Made by a program: the position numbers and the translations under genes. The notes beneath the pieces were generated by a model that saw nothing but the letters and a program-made list of their open reading frames with translations, was not told the origin of the DNA and did not search any database. From contig CAZNPL010000004.1 in assembly GCA_964574815.1 (NCBI GenBank), forward strand, positions 1 through 64,000: a stretch of DNA of 64,000 bases, written 5' to 3'. The DNA is from CAZNPL01 sp964574815 (GTDB lineage: Bacteria; Planctomycetota; Phycisphaerae; UBA1845). Position 1 is the stretch's first letter. Every line of letters starts with the position of its first letter. Positions 36,784-45,404 of the stretch are shown in pieces.

Positions 36784-37368
36784 CTAAGGGCCACCCGCCT
36801 CGTCGCCGTCTACGTCCGACGGCGACGTGACCTCGATATCATCAGCCTCGTACACGCCGTGCTCGGCCATGTAGTCGTCGGCCTTGGCCAGCGCCGCCAC
36901 GACCTCGCCCCCGGTGGGGATCTCCCCCGGCCGGCCGTGTCGGATGATGCCGGCGTCGGCCACGATCCGCACGGCGTAACGCCGATCCCCAAGCCCCGTA
37001 AACGTCGAGAGCCACGAATTCAGGCTGTGTGGCATCCCACACGTCTTAAATATCATATACGCCAGCGTGCCGCGATCCAAAACATCGGTCGCCGATAAGT
37101 TCCACCGCTCCGATACCACCCCGCGGGTAACCAACTCGGCGTGACGCTCCTCGAACGGCCCCGGGGAATCCTCCCCGTCGGCCAAAAGCAACACCGCCCT
37201 GCACCCCTGGCCATAGGTCACCATCGGTTGCGTGGCCAGCAGGTGGATGAAATCGAGTGCCTCGTAGTCGGCGTGATCCTGCTCCGGCTCGAACGTGACC
37301 CTGGGGGCACAGCCGGTCAAGGCGGCCAGCGTTACAGCGAGCACCAGGATGGTCTGTCGAGAATTCAT
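36784..37368 (-). CDS. Lipoprotein in the CHASE2-FecR operon
   Basis: About 194 aa from the ATG at 37368. A clear lipobox (VTLAALTGCAPR) gives a lipidated Cys at residue 20. The body contains YGQGCRAVLLLADGEDSPGPF and a helical stretch ending MAEHGVYEADD; the tail is acidic. I do not recognise a domain; all-helical parts suggest a scaffold role. Its start is two bases after the stop of the barrel gene, so it is tightly coupled. Confidence 0.75.
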   Translation of the reverse strand: MNSRQTILVLAVTLAALTGCAPRVTFEPEQDHADYEALDFIHLLATQPMVTYGQGCRAVLLLADGEDSPGPFEERHAELVTRGVVSERWNLSATDVLDRGTLAYMIFKTCGMPHSLNSWLSTFTGLGDRRYAVRIVADAGIIRHGRPGEIPTGGEVVAALAKADDYMAEHGVYEADDIEVTSPSDVDGDEAGGP

Positions 37369-37370
37369 GG

Positions 37371-38804
37371 TCAGAAATTCCAGGTGAAGCCCATCAGCAG
37401 GTACGTCCGCGTGGTGCGGTCCTCGAACGCCTTGCCCGGGAAGAACAATCCGTACCGGGCGGTGGCGGTCAGGTCCGGCGAAACCCGCCAGTTGGCGAAG
37501 TAGTCCATCTCCCATCCGAGGTAACCGGACTGAACGTTGGCCGTGGGGTCCGAAACCGCCGCACTGGCGTGATGCTTGTAGTAGAGAAACCAGTTGGTTC
37601 CGAGTTCGAGTTCCTTGAGATTGGCGTCTCCCTCGAAGGGGAAGAACGAGGCCCCTGCGCGCCAGATGTGGATGTTGCTCAAGAACGGGGCAAAGGACAA
37701 ACCCGTGTCTCGGTAACCGAACCCGATGAAGCTCTCGTCCAGGTGGCCGCGCGAAACGCCGCCGACCGAATCAGTCGGACTGCCGAGGCGATCGCCCTCC
37801 CCGCTGGCGAACATGTATTCGACCGAAGCCCGGGGACGCGTCCGGTGCTCGAAGAGGTACTCTAGTGCAATGTCCCACGCCCAGGCATTGATCCGGTTCT
37901 TCTCGGTAGACCGGCGATGGCCGTAACTGTGTCCGGACTCGAACACCCATTCGGTGGAATAACGCAGGTTCCGAACAAGTTCACCGGTCGCGCCGATGCC
38001 GGCGTAGAAAGAGTCGTAGTCATACTCCTGAAACAGGGTCGGAATGTTGTCGGTGATCTGGTCCCGCTGCCACAACACGTACCCGAACGGCTCGTGCCGC
38101 TCAAAACCCGTATACCGCAGCTCGGCGCCGTAGAACCAGCGTCGCGTCCGCTCCGGGTTCCGTGACAGATCGAAGTCCTCCAGGCTGCCGGGCGTCCGGC
38201 CCACCAGTCCCACGATCTGCCAATTGTCCCACGTGCCGCGCACCCAGACCTGGTCCAGGGTCGTCGATAACGCGTAGCCGGTGCCGAATTGGGTGAAATC
38301 GCGCCCGACTTTGATCTCGATGTTGTAGTCGAGGCTTTGGCCCTCGTATGCCTGGACGGCACGGGCCAGGTCGAACTTGTAGAACACGCGCTCGAAGACC
38401 GGCGCTTCCACGTCGTCCTCGTCGTCGTATTCGTCGCCCGAATTGAAATCAACGAAACTCACGCGCATACGCGTGTAGAACTCGTGCGCCCCCTCGTCGA
38501 GCGCAAGCCGGCTCCAAAGCCGAAGATCAAAACGCCGAAACGTCCTCGAACTCTCGATGCCGTCGTCGAACAGGAACACGAACGAACTGAAATAGCCGCC
38601 GTAATCGAACTCCACGCGATCAGTCGGAATGCCCAGCTTCTCGCGCTCGGCCCGGATGAATTCCTCGATCTGCCGCTGCTGATTCAGGAAGGACTGCGGC
38701 TCGGGCCGCTCGCGCTGCCGCTGCCCAAGCGCGGGCGCTGAGATGTAAAGAACAAGGGCAAGGAAGAACAGTCGCCCGGCAATCGCCGCTCGAAGAAGTC
38801 TCAA
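37371..38804 (-). CDS. Outer-membrane beta-barrel protein (alginate-export-like)
   Basis: 477 aa, with TTG as the likely start at 38804. A signal peptide (LFFLALVLYISAPALGQ) is followed by many amphipathic strands rich in aromatic and acidic residues (RVEFDYGGYFSSFVFLFDDG, YKFDLARAVQAYEG, LKELELGTNWFLYYKHHAS). The last residue is Phe after GFTWNF, the outer-membrane assembly signature. This resembles the alginate-export/OprD-like barrel group. It is the first gene of a four-gene operon ending in the CHASE2 cyclase. Ligand and transport role are not readable. Confidence 0.85.
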   Translation of the reverse strand: MRLLRAAIAGRLFFLALVLYISAPALGQRQRERPEPQSFLNQQRQIEEFIRAEREKLGIPTDRVEFDYGGYFSSFVFLFDDGIESSRTFRRFDLRLWSRLALDEGAHEFYTRMRVSFVDFNSGDEYDDEDDVEAPVFERVFYKFDLARAVQAYEGQSLDYNIEIKVGRDFTQFGTGYALSTTLDQVWVRGTWDNWQIVGLVGRTPGSLEDFDLSRNPERTRRWFYGAELRYTGFERHEPFGYVLWQRDQITDNIPTLFQEYDYDSFYAGIGATGELVRNLRYSTEWVFESGHSYGHRRSTEKNRINAWAWDIALEYLFEHRTRPRASVEYMFASGEGDRLGSPTDSVGGVSRGHLDESFIGFGYRDTGLSFAPFLSNIHIWRAGASFFPFEGDANLKELELGTNWFLYYKHHASAAVSDPTANVQSGYLGWEMDYFANWRVSPDLTATARYGLFFPGKAFEDRTTRTYLLMGFTWNF

Positions 38805-39144
38805 CGGGGTTGATCCCTGTCTCGCTCAGGAACCGCCTCGCCGCCCACCACGCCCGGGGCGACGTCCGATCCGCTGGAACCTTTATCGACGCGCCCATGA
38901 TCGTAACGTGAGGCTGAAAGATCAAGTGGCTCTTGCAGCTTTCCGAGCCGCCCGGTGGCGGCTGGGCTGGGTTACGCATCCGCTTGCCCATGGCACCCGC
39001 GCTGAACACGTACAAGCTGCCGATGGCAACCGCGATCGTGGCTTTCCGGGCGGCGGCATCCGTGACCCTGTTTCTGTCCGGGGTGCGTGGGAGGTCGCCG
39101 AGCCAACCGGGCTGAGACCGTTATGGCGGCAGGATTGCCGGCGC

Positions 39145-39186
39145 AAAAAAAACGGTCCCGCGTCCCTCGGGGAAGAGACGCGGGAC
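39145..39186 (-). terminator. Rho-independent terminator downstream of the UbiB-like gene
   Basis: Minus strand: GTCCCGCGTC/GACGCGGGAC, a perfect ten-pair stem with a 12-base loop, then CG and eight T residues. It is 310 bases beyond the UbiB-like stop. Confidence 0.85.
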
Positions 39187-39271
39187 TGTCAAAAAGGGGA
39201 CACGACAGCTTCCATATCATGTATAGGATTGGCCCGAGCCGGAATCAAATATCCAGGCCAGAAACTTTATG

Positions 39272-39300
39272 AAAAAATCGGGGGAAAACCCCAGTTTTTT
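39272..39300. terminator. Weak bidirectional terminator-like hairpin
   Basis: GGGG-AAAA-CCCC flanked by six A on the left and six T on the right, so either strand has a T run after the hairpin. The stem is short; it may back up the stronger terminator nearby. Confidence 0.4.
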
Positions 39301-39495
39301 GCGGCCGATGGCTGTTTGGATGTATTTAATGCACTAAAAATGGAAAACGCGGGCCCAAGCCATCCGGGACGGGGATATTGGGGCAGTGATGGTCCAGCTC
39401 AGGGGAGTTCCTGCGGAATCGCTCCGGCTCTTGACGCCCCCGGGTCCACGGGTCGCCGGGACGACAACGGGCGGAGAAGAGAGAGGGTGGGCCTC

Positions 39496-41193
39496 CTAGG
39501 AAAGACGCCCACTGCGCAGGATCGCCACCAGCAGGCCGACCCCCAGGATGCCCGCGATGATGTAGCCGATGAAGCCGAAGACCTGGAGCCTAATTCCCAG
39601 CACCACCATGGTCGAATCGGACGTCACAACCATCGAACTGGCGATCACGACGGCCGCGATGACAATCGAAAATGCCAGGCGGTTTCCGGCCCGGTCCATC
39701 TCCTTCGCCAAAGAGTCCAGGTTCTCGTGCCGGATATTGAGCTGCCACTGACCCGAAGAAACCTGCCGGAGGACCTCGCGAAGTTGCTGCGGTGCGGTCT
39801 TGAGGAAGTTCAGCAGATGCCAAGCCGTCACGCCGCCGGCCCGGGCGAGCCGTCGCGGCCCGAGCCGATCGCGCACCAGCGAGCTGAGCCGCGGGCGCAT
39901 CAGCGCCACCAGGTCGAGATCCGGATCGAGACGCAACGCCACGCCCCACACCGTCGCCAGCGACTTCAACATCAGCACGACGTCCCGCGGAATCACCAGA
40001 TCATGGTGCCGAACGATCTCGGCCAACTCGTAGAAGATCGTGCCGACTTGAAGGCGCTCCAGCGGTTGCCCGTAGTACTTGTCGAGCAGCGACTGGACAT
40101 CGCGGCTCAACTGTCGTTGATCCGTGCCGCTGCCCGATGCACCCATCTCGACAAGAGCGACGGTCACCAGCTCGACGTCGCGCGACACGGCCCCGATCAG
40201 CAGCATGAGCAAGTGCCCCGCCGTCGTGTCGCCGATCACGCCGGTCTGCCCGAAATCCACCAGCCCGATCCGGGCGGGAGGCATGATCAGAATGTTGCCG
40301 GGATGCGGGTCGGCGTGAAAGGTGCCGAGTTCGAAGAATTGGCGCAGATACGCGTCGGCGAGGTGCTTGGCCAACGCCTTACGGTTCAGGCGATGCCCGT
40401 CTCGTTGCAGCGCCTGATCGAGGCTTTCACCGCGAACCCACTCGAGGGTGAGAACCTTTGCCGTGCAATGGGACCAGATGACCTCGGGAACGTCGATATG
40501 AGCATCGTCGTGAAAAGTCTCATAGAAGCGGGCGGTGATGGCCGCTTCATGCAGGAGATCCAGTTCGGCGGCAAGCGTGCGCTCAAACTCATCCACCAGC
40601 ACGGTCGGTCGGTATGCCCGGCTTTCCGGGACCCATCGCTCCAGCGCCTCGGCCAACCAGCGCAGGATCTGAAGGTCGGCGCGCACCGAGGTTTGAATGT
40701 TCGGGCGCCGGATTTTGATGACCACCTCGCGCCCGTCGACCAAAGTCGCTCGATGCACCTGCCCGATCGATCCCGATGCGATCGGGACGTTATCAAAGGA
40801 CGCAAACGCCTCATCCAACGGCTTGCCGAGTTCTTCGCTGATGATCGCTCTGGCCACCGCAACGTCGAAGGGATCGACATCGTCCTGCAGCGATCGAAGC
40901 TCAGCGAGGATTTCCGGCGGCAGCACGTCCGGCCGACTGGCGAGAATCTGACCGAGTTTCACATAGATCGGCCCCAGGTCGTTGGCCACCTGTCGGAGTC
41001 GGCGCCCGATCGTGGCCGGCGGCACCGCTTCAACGCTCTTACTATCGGACCTTCGCCGGAGCCACAGCGGTACGAGCCGGCCGAGTTCCAGTCGGTTTAC
41101 GATGTGGCCAAACCCGTGCTGGGTGAGTACCCGGGCAATGTACTGCAGGCGATGGAGGCTTTTCACGCCACGGGTGAGCTTGAGCGGGGTCAT
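39496..41193 (-). CDS. ABC1/UbiB/AarF-family atypical kinase
   Basis: About 565 aa from the ATG at 41193 (MTPLKLTRGVKSL). Family motifs: GPIYVKLGQILASRPD (the KxGQ segment), the Ala-rich loop ASGSIGQVHRATL replacing the usual P-loop, a lysine in VVIKIRRPN, the catalytic ADPHPGN and the metal-binding VDFGQTG. Two or three C-terminal TM helices (SIVIAAVVIASSMVV, FIGYIIAGILGVGLLVAIL) anchor it. UbiB proteins support quinone biosynthesis or lipid homeostasis through ATPase activity. Followed by a strong terminator. Confidence 0.93.
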   Translation of the reverse strand: MTPLKLTRGVKSLHRLQYIARVLTQHGFGHIVNRLELGRLVPLWLRRRSDSKSVEAVPPATIGRRLRQVANDLGPIYVKLGQILASRPDVLPPEILAELRSLQDDVDPFDVAVARAIISEELGKPLDEAFASFDNVPIASGSIGQVHRATLVDGREVVIKIRRPNIQTSVRADLQILRWLAEALERWVPESRAYRPTVLVDEFERTLAAELDLLHEAAITARFYETFHDDAHIDVPEVIWSHCTAKVLTLEWVRGESLDQALQRDGHRLNRKALAKHLADAYLRQFFELGTFHADPHPGNILIMPPARIGLVDFGQTGVIGDTTAGHLLMLLIGAVSRDVELVTVALVEMGASGSGTDQRQLSRDVQSLLDKYYGQPLERLQVGTIFYELAEIVRHHDLVIPRDVVLMLKSLATVWGVALRLDPDLDLVALMRPRLSSLVRDRLGPRRLARAGGVTAWHLLNFLKTAPQQLREVLRQVSSGQWQLNIRHENLDSLAKEMDRAGNRLAFSIVIAAVVIASSMVVTSDSTMVVLGIRLQVFGFIGYIIAGILGVGLLVAILRSGRLS

Positions 41194-41681
41194 CGGGGTC
41201 TCTGACGCAGAAGAATCGCCTTGCGGCCTTCCCGGTTCTTTCGGCCGTCGGCGGATATTTTGCCATAGATTGACCCGGCAAGCGATGCCCCGGCCGAATT
41301 CGCCCCCCGTCACTGACTCCTCCCGGCCGGGCTTAACCGGAATTCAGGCGGCAGAATATGGGGCGTGGCGCGCAAGTGGTTGCATCCACGGGCTTTGGGG
41401 CGCTCTGCAAGGTTCGTCGCAGGGGGACGGCGGCAACCACAATTTGGGTTATTTCGTCTTGAACCGCCCCGAATAGTTCGCTATAAACGAGCGAGTGGCA
41501 GGGGACGGAGGAGAAAGAAGGCGATTATCATTGACTCGATTTCAATTGATGAGCAGCCTTTCTGACTCTCCTCATTCCTGAGTATAATGGGAGCGACGCG
41601 GCCAGTGCCGTGCGGCTTTGGTCGGGAAAAATGGGGTGGATTCATCGCCAGCCGGGCCTTTTCGGTCGCCCGGACTTACGC
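41194..41681. other. Divergent non-coding region
   Basis: Lies between the UbiB-like gene (minus) and the dockerin protein (plus). It contains a TATAAT at 41583-41588 with no good -35 box; no gene is recognised. Confidence 0.4.
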
Positions 41682-41710
41682 TTGACGGGAAAACGCTTAA
41701 CAGGTACGAT
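41682..41710 (+). promoter_or_regulatory. Sigma-70-type promoter of the dockerin-protein gene
   Basis: TTGACG (41682-41687), a 17-base spacer and TACGAT (41705-41710). The predicted start near 41717 leaves a leader of about 113 bases. Confidence 0.55.
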
Positions 41711-41829
41711 TGCGTCAGGGTAGTGAACGTAGCTGAACGTGGTTGGCATGGCGGCGCCTGCCCTGACTTTTGTTAAAGAGCGATACTAAAGAGGTTGTCC
41801 AAAACGACTCCGCTCGAGGAGGTTTCACG

Positions 41830-43176
41830 ATGAAAGCGTCCGCGCTGGTAGTAACTGTCTTCACCTGCTTTCTTGCAGGCGTCGCTTCCGCACAGACATT
41901 CACGGTCACGGCCCAGGGAGAAGGCGGCGTGACATCGCAGGTGGAGGTTCCCCTGGGATCGACGCCCACCATCGAGATTCACGGGCACCTGACCACCACC
42001 GGCAACCAGGGGTTGGCGTTCTTCTCGTATGATCTGCGGGTGAACGGGCCGAACCCGGTGAACCTGTCGACCGCGGCGGTGTTCGATCCGCCGTTGATCC
42101 AGAATGAGGGTCCTGGCGGCGAGCAGCCTGACGTGACGCCTTTCCACGTGCTTGATGGGTTCAACATCTGGATCAACCAGGATCCCGCTCAGGACCTCTT
42201 CAATGGCGCGCCCAACGGCGACATCCTCGAGCAGCTCGGCGGCGGGCAGAACACGATCAACAACGATCCGCTGCAGGCTCCGTTCATCCCCTTCCCGACC
42301 GGCGATGTGCTGTTGAACGTCGCCCACGGCGACGGGATCATCATGCACAAGTTCGAACTGACACTGCCGGCGTCGAACGTGGGTGATATATACACGGTGG
42401 AGCCGTTCAACGTCGTGGCCAACGCGATCAGCGCGTTCGACGGCGTGAATTACACCGTGGACCCGGTTCCGGTGACCAACGGCGTGTCTGTCGAATTGGT
42501 TATAGTTGACGAATGTGCGGACACCACGGCGCCCGAGGTTGCGCAGGCTCAGGCGGCACCGGGCGAGACGACGCCGTGCACCAGCTACATCGACCCGCGT
42601 CTTGAAAGCGACAACGGCGTCGACCTCAATCAGGGCGTAACCGAGGTCACGTTCGTGTTCACCGAGGCGGTCCGTGACGTTGCCGACGGCCCGCTCACGA
42701 CCGCGAACTTCGTCGTTTCCGAAACGGGCGGCGGCGTCGCACCGACCGTGACAAGCGTGACGCCGGTGAGCGGCACCACGTATACGCTGACGCTCAGTCG
42801 TCCGCCGACCCTCCAGGAGTGGACCACGATCCAGGCGGTCAACGTTGAAGACGCCGGCTGCGGTGAGAACCCGATTTTGAATCTGGGCGATCTCGGACCG
42901 GGCGTTCCTGAGCCGGACCGTATCGACATCGCGGCTCTGCCGGGTGACATCAACCAGGACTTCCAGGTGACGCCGCAGGACCTGATCAACCTGCGTCAGT
43001 TCCTGACCGCCGGCACCTTCAGCAACGACTGTGCCGACATTCTGTACTTCGACATCGATCGCGACGGCGTGATGCCCGAGCCGCAGGACCTGTTGCGGTT
43101 CCGCCAGATGATTTCGGGAACGTCGCCCGCGACGAGAAACTGGACGCTCGAGTCGCTCAACAACGTCCAGCCGTAA
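41830..43176 (+). CDS. Secreted protein with C-terminal dockerin-like domain
   Basis: 448 aa from the ATG at 41830, eight bases after GAGGAGG. A signal peptide (ALVVTVFTCFLAGVASAQ) is present. Residues 20-220 look like a beta-sandwich (cohesin-like: LGSTPTIEIHGHLTTTGNQGLAFFSYDLRV). A Big-like domain follows at about 255-365 (VTEVTFVFTEAVRDVAD...YTLTLSRPP). The C-terminus has a duplicated calcium-binding dockerin pattern: GDINQDFQVTPQDLINLRQFL and FDIDRDGVMPEPQDLLRFRQMI. Planctomycetal dockerins are not known to form cellulosomes; surface or matrix attachment is likelier. Confidence 0.82.
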   Translation: MKASALVVTVFTCFLAGVASAQTFTVTAQGEGGVTSQVEVPLGSTPTIEIHGHLTTTGNQGLAFFSYDLRVNGPNPVNLSTAAVFDPPLIQNEGPGGEQPDVTPFHVLDGFNIWINQDPAQDLFNGAPNGDILEQLGGGQNTINNDPLQAPFIPFPTGDVLLNVAHGDGIIMHKFELTLPASNVGDIYTVEPFNVVANAISAFDGVNYTVDPVPVTNGVSVELVIVDECADTTAPEVAQAQAAPGETTPCTSYIDPRLESDNGVDLNQGVTEVTFVFTEAVRDVADGPLTTANFVVSETGGGVAPTVTSVTPVSGTTYTLTLSRPPTLQEWTTIQAVNVEDAGCGENPILNLGDLGPGVPEPDRIDIAALPGDINQDFQVTPQDLINLRQFLTAGTFSNDCADILYFDIDRDGVMPEPQDLLRFRQMISGTSPATRNWTLESLNNVQP

Positions 43177-43648
43177 GAGGGAAGGGAAAGAGGCTGCGGC
43201 CGGAGCATGCTGCCGGCCCGGTGTAGAGAGCAAGCGAGTTCGGCGGTCAGCATGGCGAGCTGAAAAGCTCGGGCCGACTCGGAAACGGAGGGGGTGATAA
43301 GCGCTTGATCCCGAAGTTACCGCCGGGGGGTATCCGCACGGGACGGCGTGGGATCGAGCAGAAGCGGAAAGGCGTGGCGAAACGGGCGAACCTTCGAGCC
43401 TGACTTTAAGGCTGGGGCGAGCGGTGGCTGGCCACGCCGGATGCGGAACTCACAAGGGCGGAAGCAGGGAGCCTTTCGATTATTTTATTCTGAAAAGGCT
43501 TCTTGATCGAGGCGGCTCTTGTGGGTAAATATGGAGGGGGTTCTCTCAGGGAATCACCACTGGATTTGACCAAAGTGTGAAGCGAGCCGGGAGTACGCGA
43601 AGGAGGGCTTCGCCGCTACCGAGCGAAGAAAAGATGGAGGCTGTGAAG
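43177..43648. other. Long leader/intergenic region ahead of the PEP-CTERM gene
   Basis: 472 bases between two co-oriented secreted-protein genes. It contains several small hairpins (for example GAGCT-GAAA-AGCTC) and the candidate structured element 43371-43438. No protein-like frame. Confidence 0.4.
43371..43438 (+). ncRNA. Candidate structured RNA element, unassigned
   Basis: The outer stem GGCGTGGC (43371-43378) pairs perfectly with GCCACGCC (43431-43438). It encloses an inner hairpin AGCCT-gactttA-AGGCT (43397-43413) and purine-rich joining segments (GAAACGGGCGAACC, GGGGCGAGCGG). This looks like a three-way or nested fold upstream of a secreted-protein gene. It does not match a riboswitch class I can name, although the joining segments faintly recall GEMM. 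Confidence 0.3.
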
Positions 43649-44284
43649 ATGCTGAAACGTTCGTTGCTTGTTCTGAGTGTGGTGGGTTTGATGGCCGGCG
43701 CCGTCGTCGCTCAACCAGAGGTAGAGTTTAGCTACGATACTGGGTTGCGCGATTCCGGAAATCCGGCGCTGAGCGCACCCGGCGTACCGACGCCGCTAGT
43801 GATCAGCGTGGTCAACAACACCGAGACCGATTTCGCGATCGGTGGAGTTGTTTTCAGCTTCAGCGGCGATGACTTCAACTGGGATCTTCTTGGGCCCGAC
43901 GGTCTGCCGAGCACTCCTGATGATGGATTCATGTGGGAAGAGTGGCTCGACGGCAGTCCCCACCCGGTATTCGCGACGCCCGCGTACTTCCCGACGATCG
44001 ATCCGCCCCAGACTGCCCTGACTCTCACCGATATATTCGCGGTCACGGTCCCGGCACTCTCCTCAACGCCCGTGGCCACACTGATGATCTCGGGTAAGGC
44101 AGAGGGTAAGTTCGATTTTGTTGCCGGCGACGAAGCTGAGATCCTGGCTGCCGGTGAAGCTAGAGGCTTCGAAAATGTTCCGGTTGGCGGCACGAACACC
44201 GTCGGCGTCACGGTCCTTCCTGAGCCGGCTACGCTCGGGTTGTTGGGCCTCGGCGGGCTGATGTTCCTGCGTCGCCGCCGTTAG
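43649..44284 (+). CDS. PEP-CTERM sorting-signal protein
   Basis: About 211 aa from the ATG at 43649 (MLKRSLLVLSVVG), eight bases after GGAGG; an in-frame ATG at 43634 overlaps that site. A signal peptide (LVLSVVGLMAGAVVAQ) is followed by a beta-rich middle (TPLVISVVNNTETDFAIGGVVFSF) and a textbook PEP-CTERM tail: VLPEPATLGLLGLGGLMFLRRRR. In the family, exosortase/archaeosortase-like enzymes process this tail to place the protein on the surface. A strong terminator follows. Confidence 0.88.
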   Translation: MLKRSLLVLSVVGLMAGAVVAQPEVEFSYDTGLRDSGNPALSAPGVPTPLVISVVNNTETDFAIGGVVFSFSGDDFNWDLLGPDGLPSTPDDGFMWEEWLDGSPHPVFATPAYFPTIDPPQTALTLTDIFAVTVPALSSTPVATLMISGKAEGKFDFVAGDEAEILAAGEARGFENVPVGGTNTVGVTVLPEPATLGLLGLGGLMFLRRRR

Positions 44285-44336
44285 TAGCGAAGTCGCCGCC
44301 TTCGGCCGGCTTGCTTACACAGAGTCATTGAAGAGG

Positions 44337-44382
44337 GGTGAGACTCGTCCGCAAAACGAGTCTCACCACCTCCTCTGTTTTT
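44337..44382 (+). terminator. Rho-independent terminator of the PEP-CTERM gene
   Basis: GGTGAGACTCGT (44337-44348) pairs fully with ACGAGTCTCACC (44356-44367) around a 7-base loop. After CACCTCCTCTG comes a run of five T. The flanks GAGG and CCTC extend the pairing. The T run is 10 bases from the stem, slightly far. Confidence 0.65.
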
Positions 44383-44696
44383 ATTGGGGGCAGCCCGCGG
44401 CCGATAAACGCCGTCTCCGGCGGCATAGGCCAGGCGAAGCTGCCCCAATTGCTGCGCGGCGCAGTGGTCTTGATGGGGACCGCCGGCCCGCGGCGAAAGT
44501 CTCGCGGAAGACGCGGTCTGCGAGCGGATGCGGCACACCAATCGTTGGTGGGAGACGCCGGCGGTGACAGACCATTCCAGATCCTCTCGCGCCTTTCCTG
44601 GCCGGAAACGTCTCGATTTCACCCGGCCGCTGACGCCGGTCCAACCGGCGCGGCGGTAGCATCACAACTGCTTGCAGAGCTTGTGCGATTATCCTT
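44383..44696. other. Non-coding gap
   Basis: No protein-like frame or RNA recognised between the terminator and the lipoprotein gene. Confidence 0.35.
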
Positions 44697-45155
44697 TTGA
44701 TACGCTGCGCTCGCGTACTCGTCCTTTTGCCGCTGGTCCTGTCGCTCGCCGGCTGCGCCGTTGGTCGTCATGCTCCGATCACCGGACTCGATCTGGTTGA
44801 ACTCGACGAGGCGTGGGCGGCTGCGGCCGCTCGGCACGATGTCGACGCCGTCATGGCCGTGTGGACCGAGGACGCCGTCATCTACCCCGCCGGCCGCCGG
44901 CCGATCTACGGCAAGCCGGCTATCCGGGACTTCTTCGAGCACCACGGATCGCAAGCCGGCGAGCCCATCGCCTGGTCGCCCACATGCGCCGGCGTCGACC
45001 CGCGGGGCACAATGGCCTACACGCTCGGCACGATGGCGGCAACGCCGGTCGAAGCCTCCGGAGCGCGGGGGCAGCAGCCCGGGCACTACGTCGCGATATG
45101 GCGGAGGGAAGACGGCCGATGGCGCTGCGCCGTCAAGTGCTGGAACGCCCGTTGA
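44697..45155 (+). CDS. SnoaL/DUF4440-like lipoprotein
   Basis: 152 aa with a TTG start. The lipobox LVLSLAGCAVG lipidates Cys20. The rest fits the NTF2-like SnoaL/DUF4440 fold: an N-terminal helix (LDEAWAAAAARHDVDAVMAVW), TEDAVIYPAGRRPIYGKPAIRDFF, and a final strand pair (YVAIWRREDGRWRCAVKCWN). Family members bind small molecules or act as hydratases or isomerases; no specific role is readable. Confidence 0.75.
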   Translation: MIRCARVLVLLPLVLSLAGCAVGRHAPITGLDLVELDEAWAAAAARHDVDAVMAVWTEDAVIYPAGRRPIYGKPAIRDFFEHHGSQAGEPIAWSPTCAGVDPRGTMAYTLGTMAATPVEASGARGQQPGHYVAIWRREDGRWRCAVKCWNAR

Positions 45156-45404
45156 CCGCGACCCGCCGCCGCGACGGCATCTCTGACGGCGCGGCGTATA
45201 CTATATTGAGAGACCCTTCACGCGAGCGATCGCCCGGCGGAGCCATTTCAGGTTGTCGCGGAATTTCTCCGACGAAAATGATTAGGTCTTGAGTCTGCAG
45301 CGAAGGTGCGCGCGATCCGTCGGGCGGACTCGCAGCCCTGACGCCCTCGCACTTCATGACTCTTGTGCATTGCGGGGCATGCGACTTGCGGAAGGAATGG
45401 TGTC

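Larger units (their letters stand above)
38805..39495. other. Intergenic region with two terminator-like hairpins
   Basis: Between the barrel gene and the UbiB-like gene, both on the minus strand. It holds the hairpins at 39145-39186 and 39272-39300. The promoter of the barrel operon must lie at the left side, but no clear box is visible. Confidence 0.4.

Noticed and set aside
39225..39265. Second tRNA-like 3' piece (minus-strand TTTGATTCCGGCTCGGGCCA)
   Set aside because: No matching 5' half or T-stem partner was found. It may be an old attachment-site scrap, but nothing else marks an integrated element.
38908..41205. 765-codon plus-strand open frame
   Set aside because: It lies antisense to the UbiB-like gene, which has all family motifs. 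The frame is low complexity and Arg/His-rich, a usual shadow in high-GC DNA.
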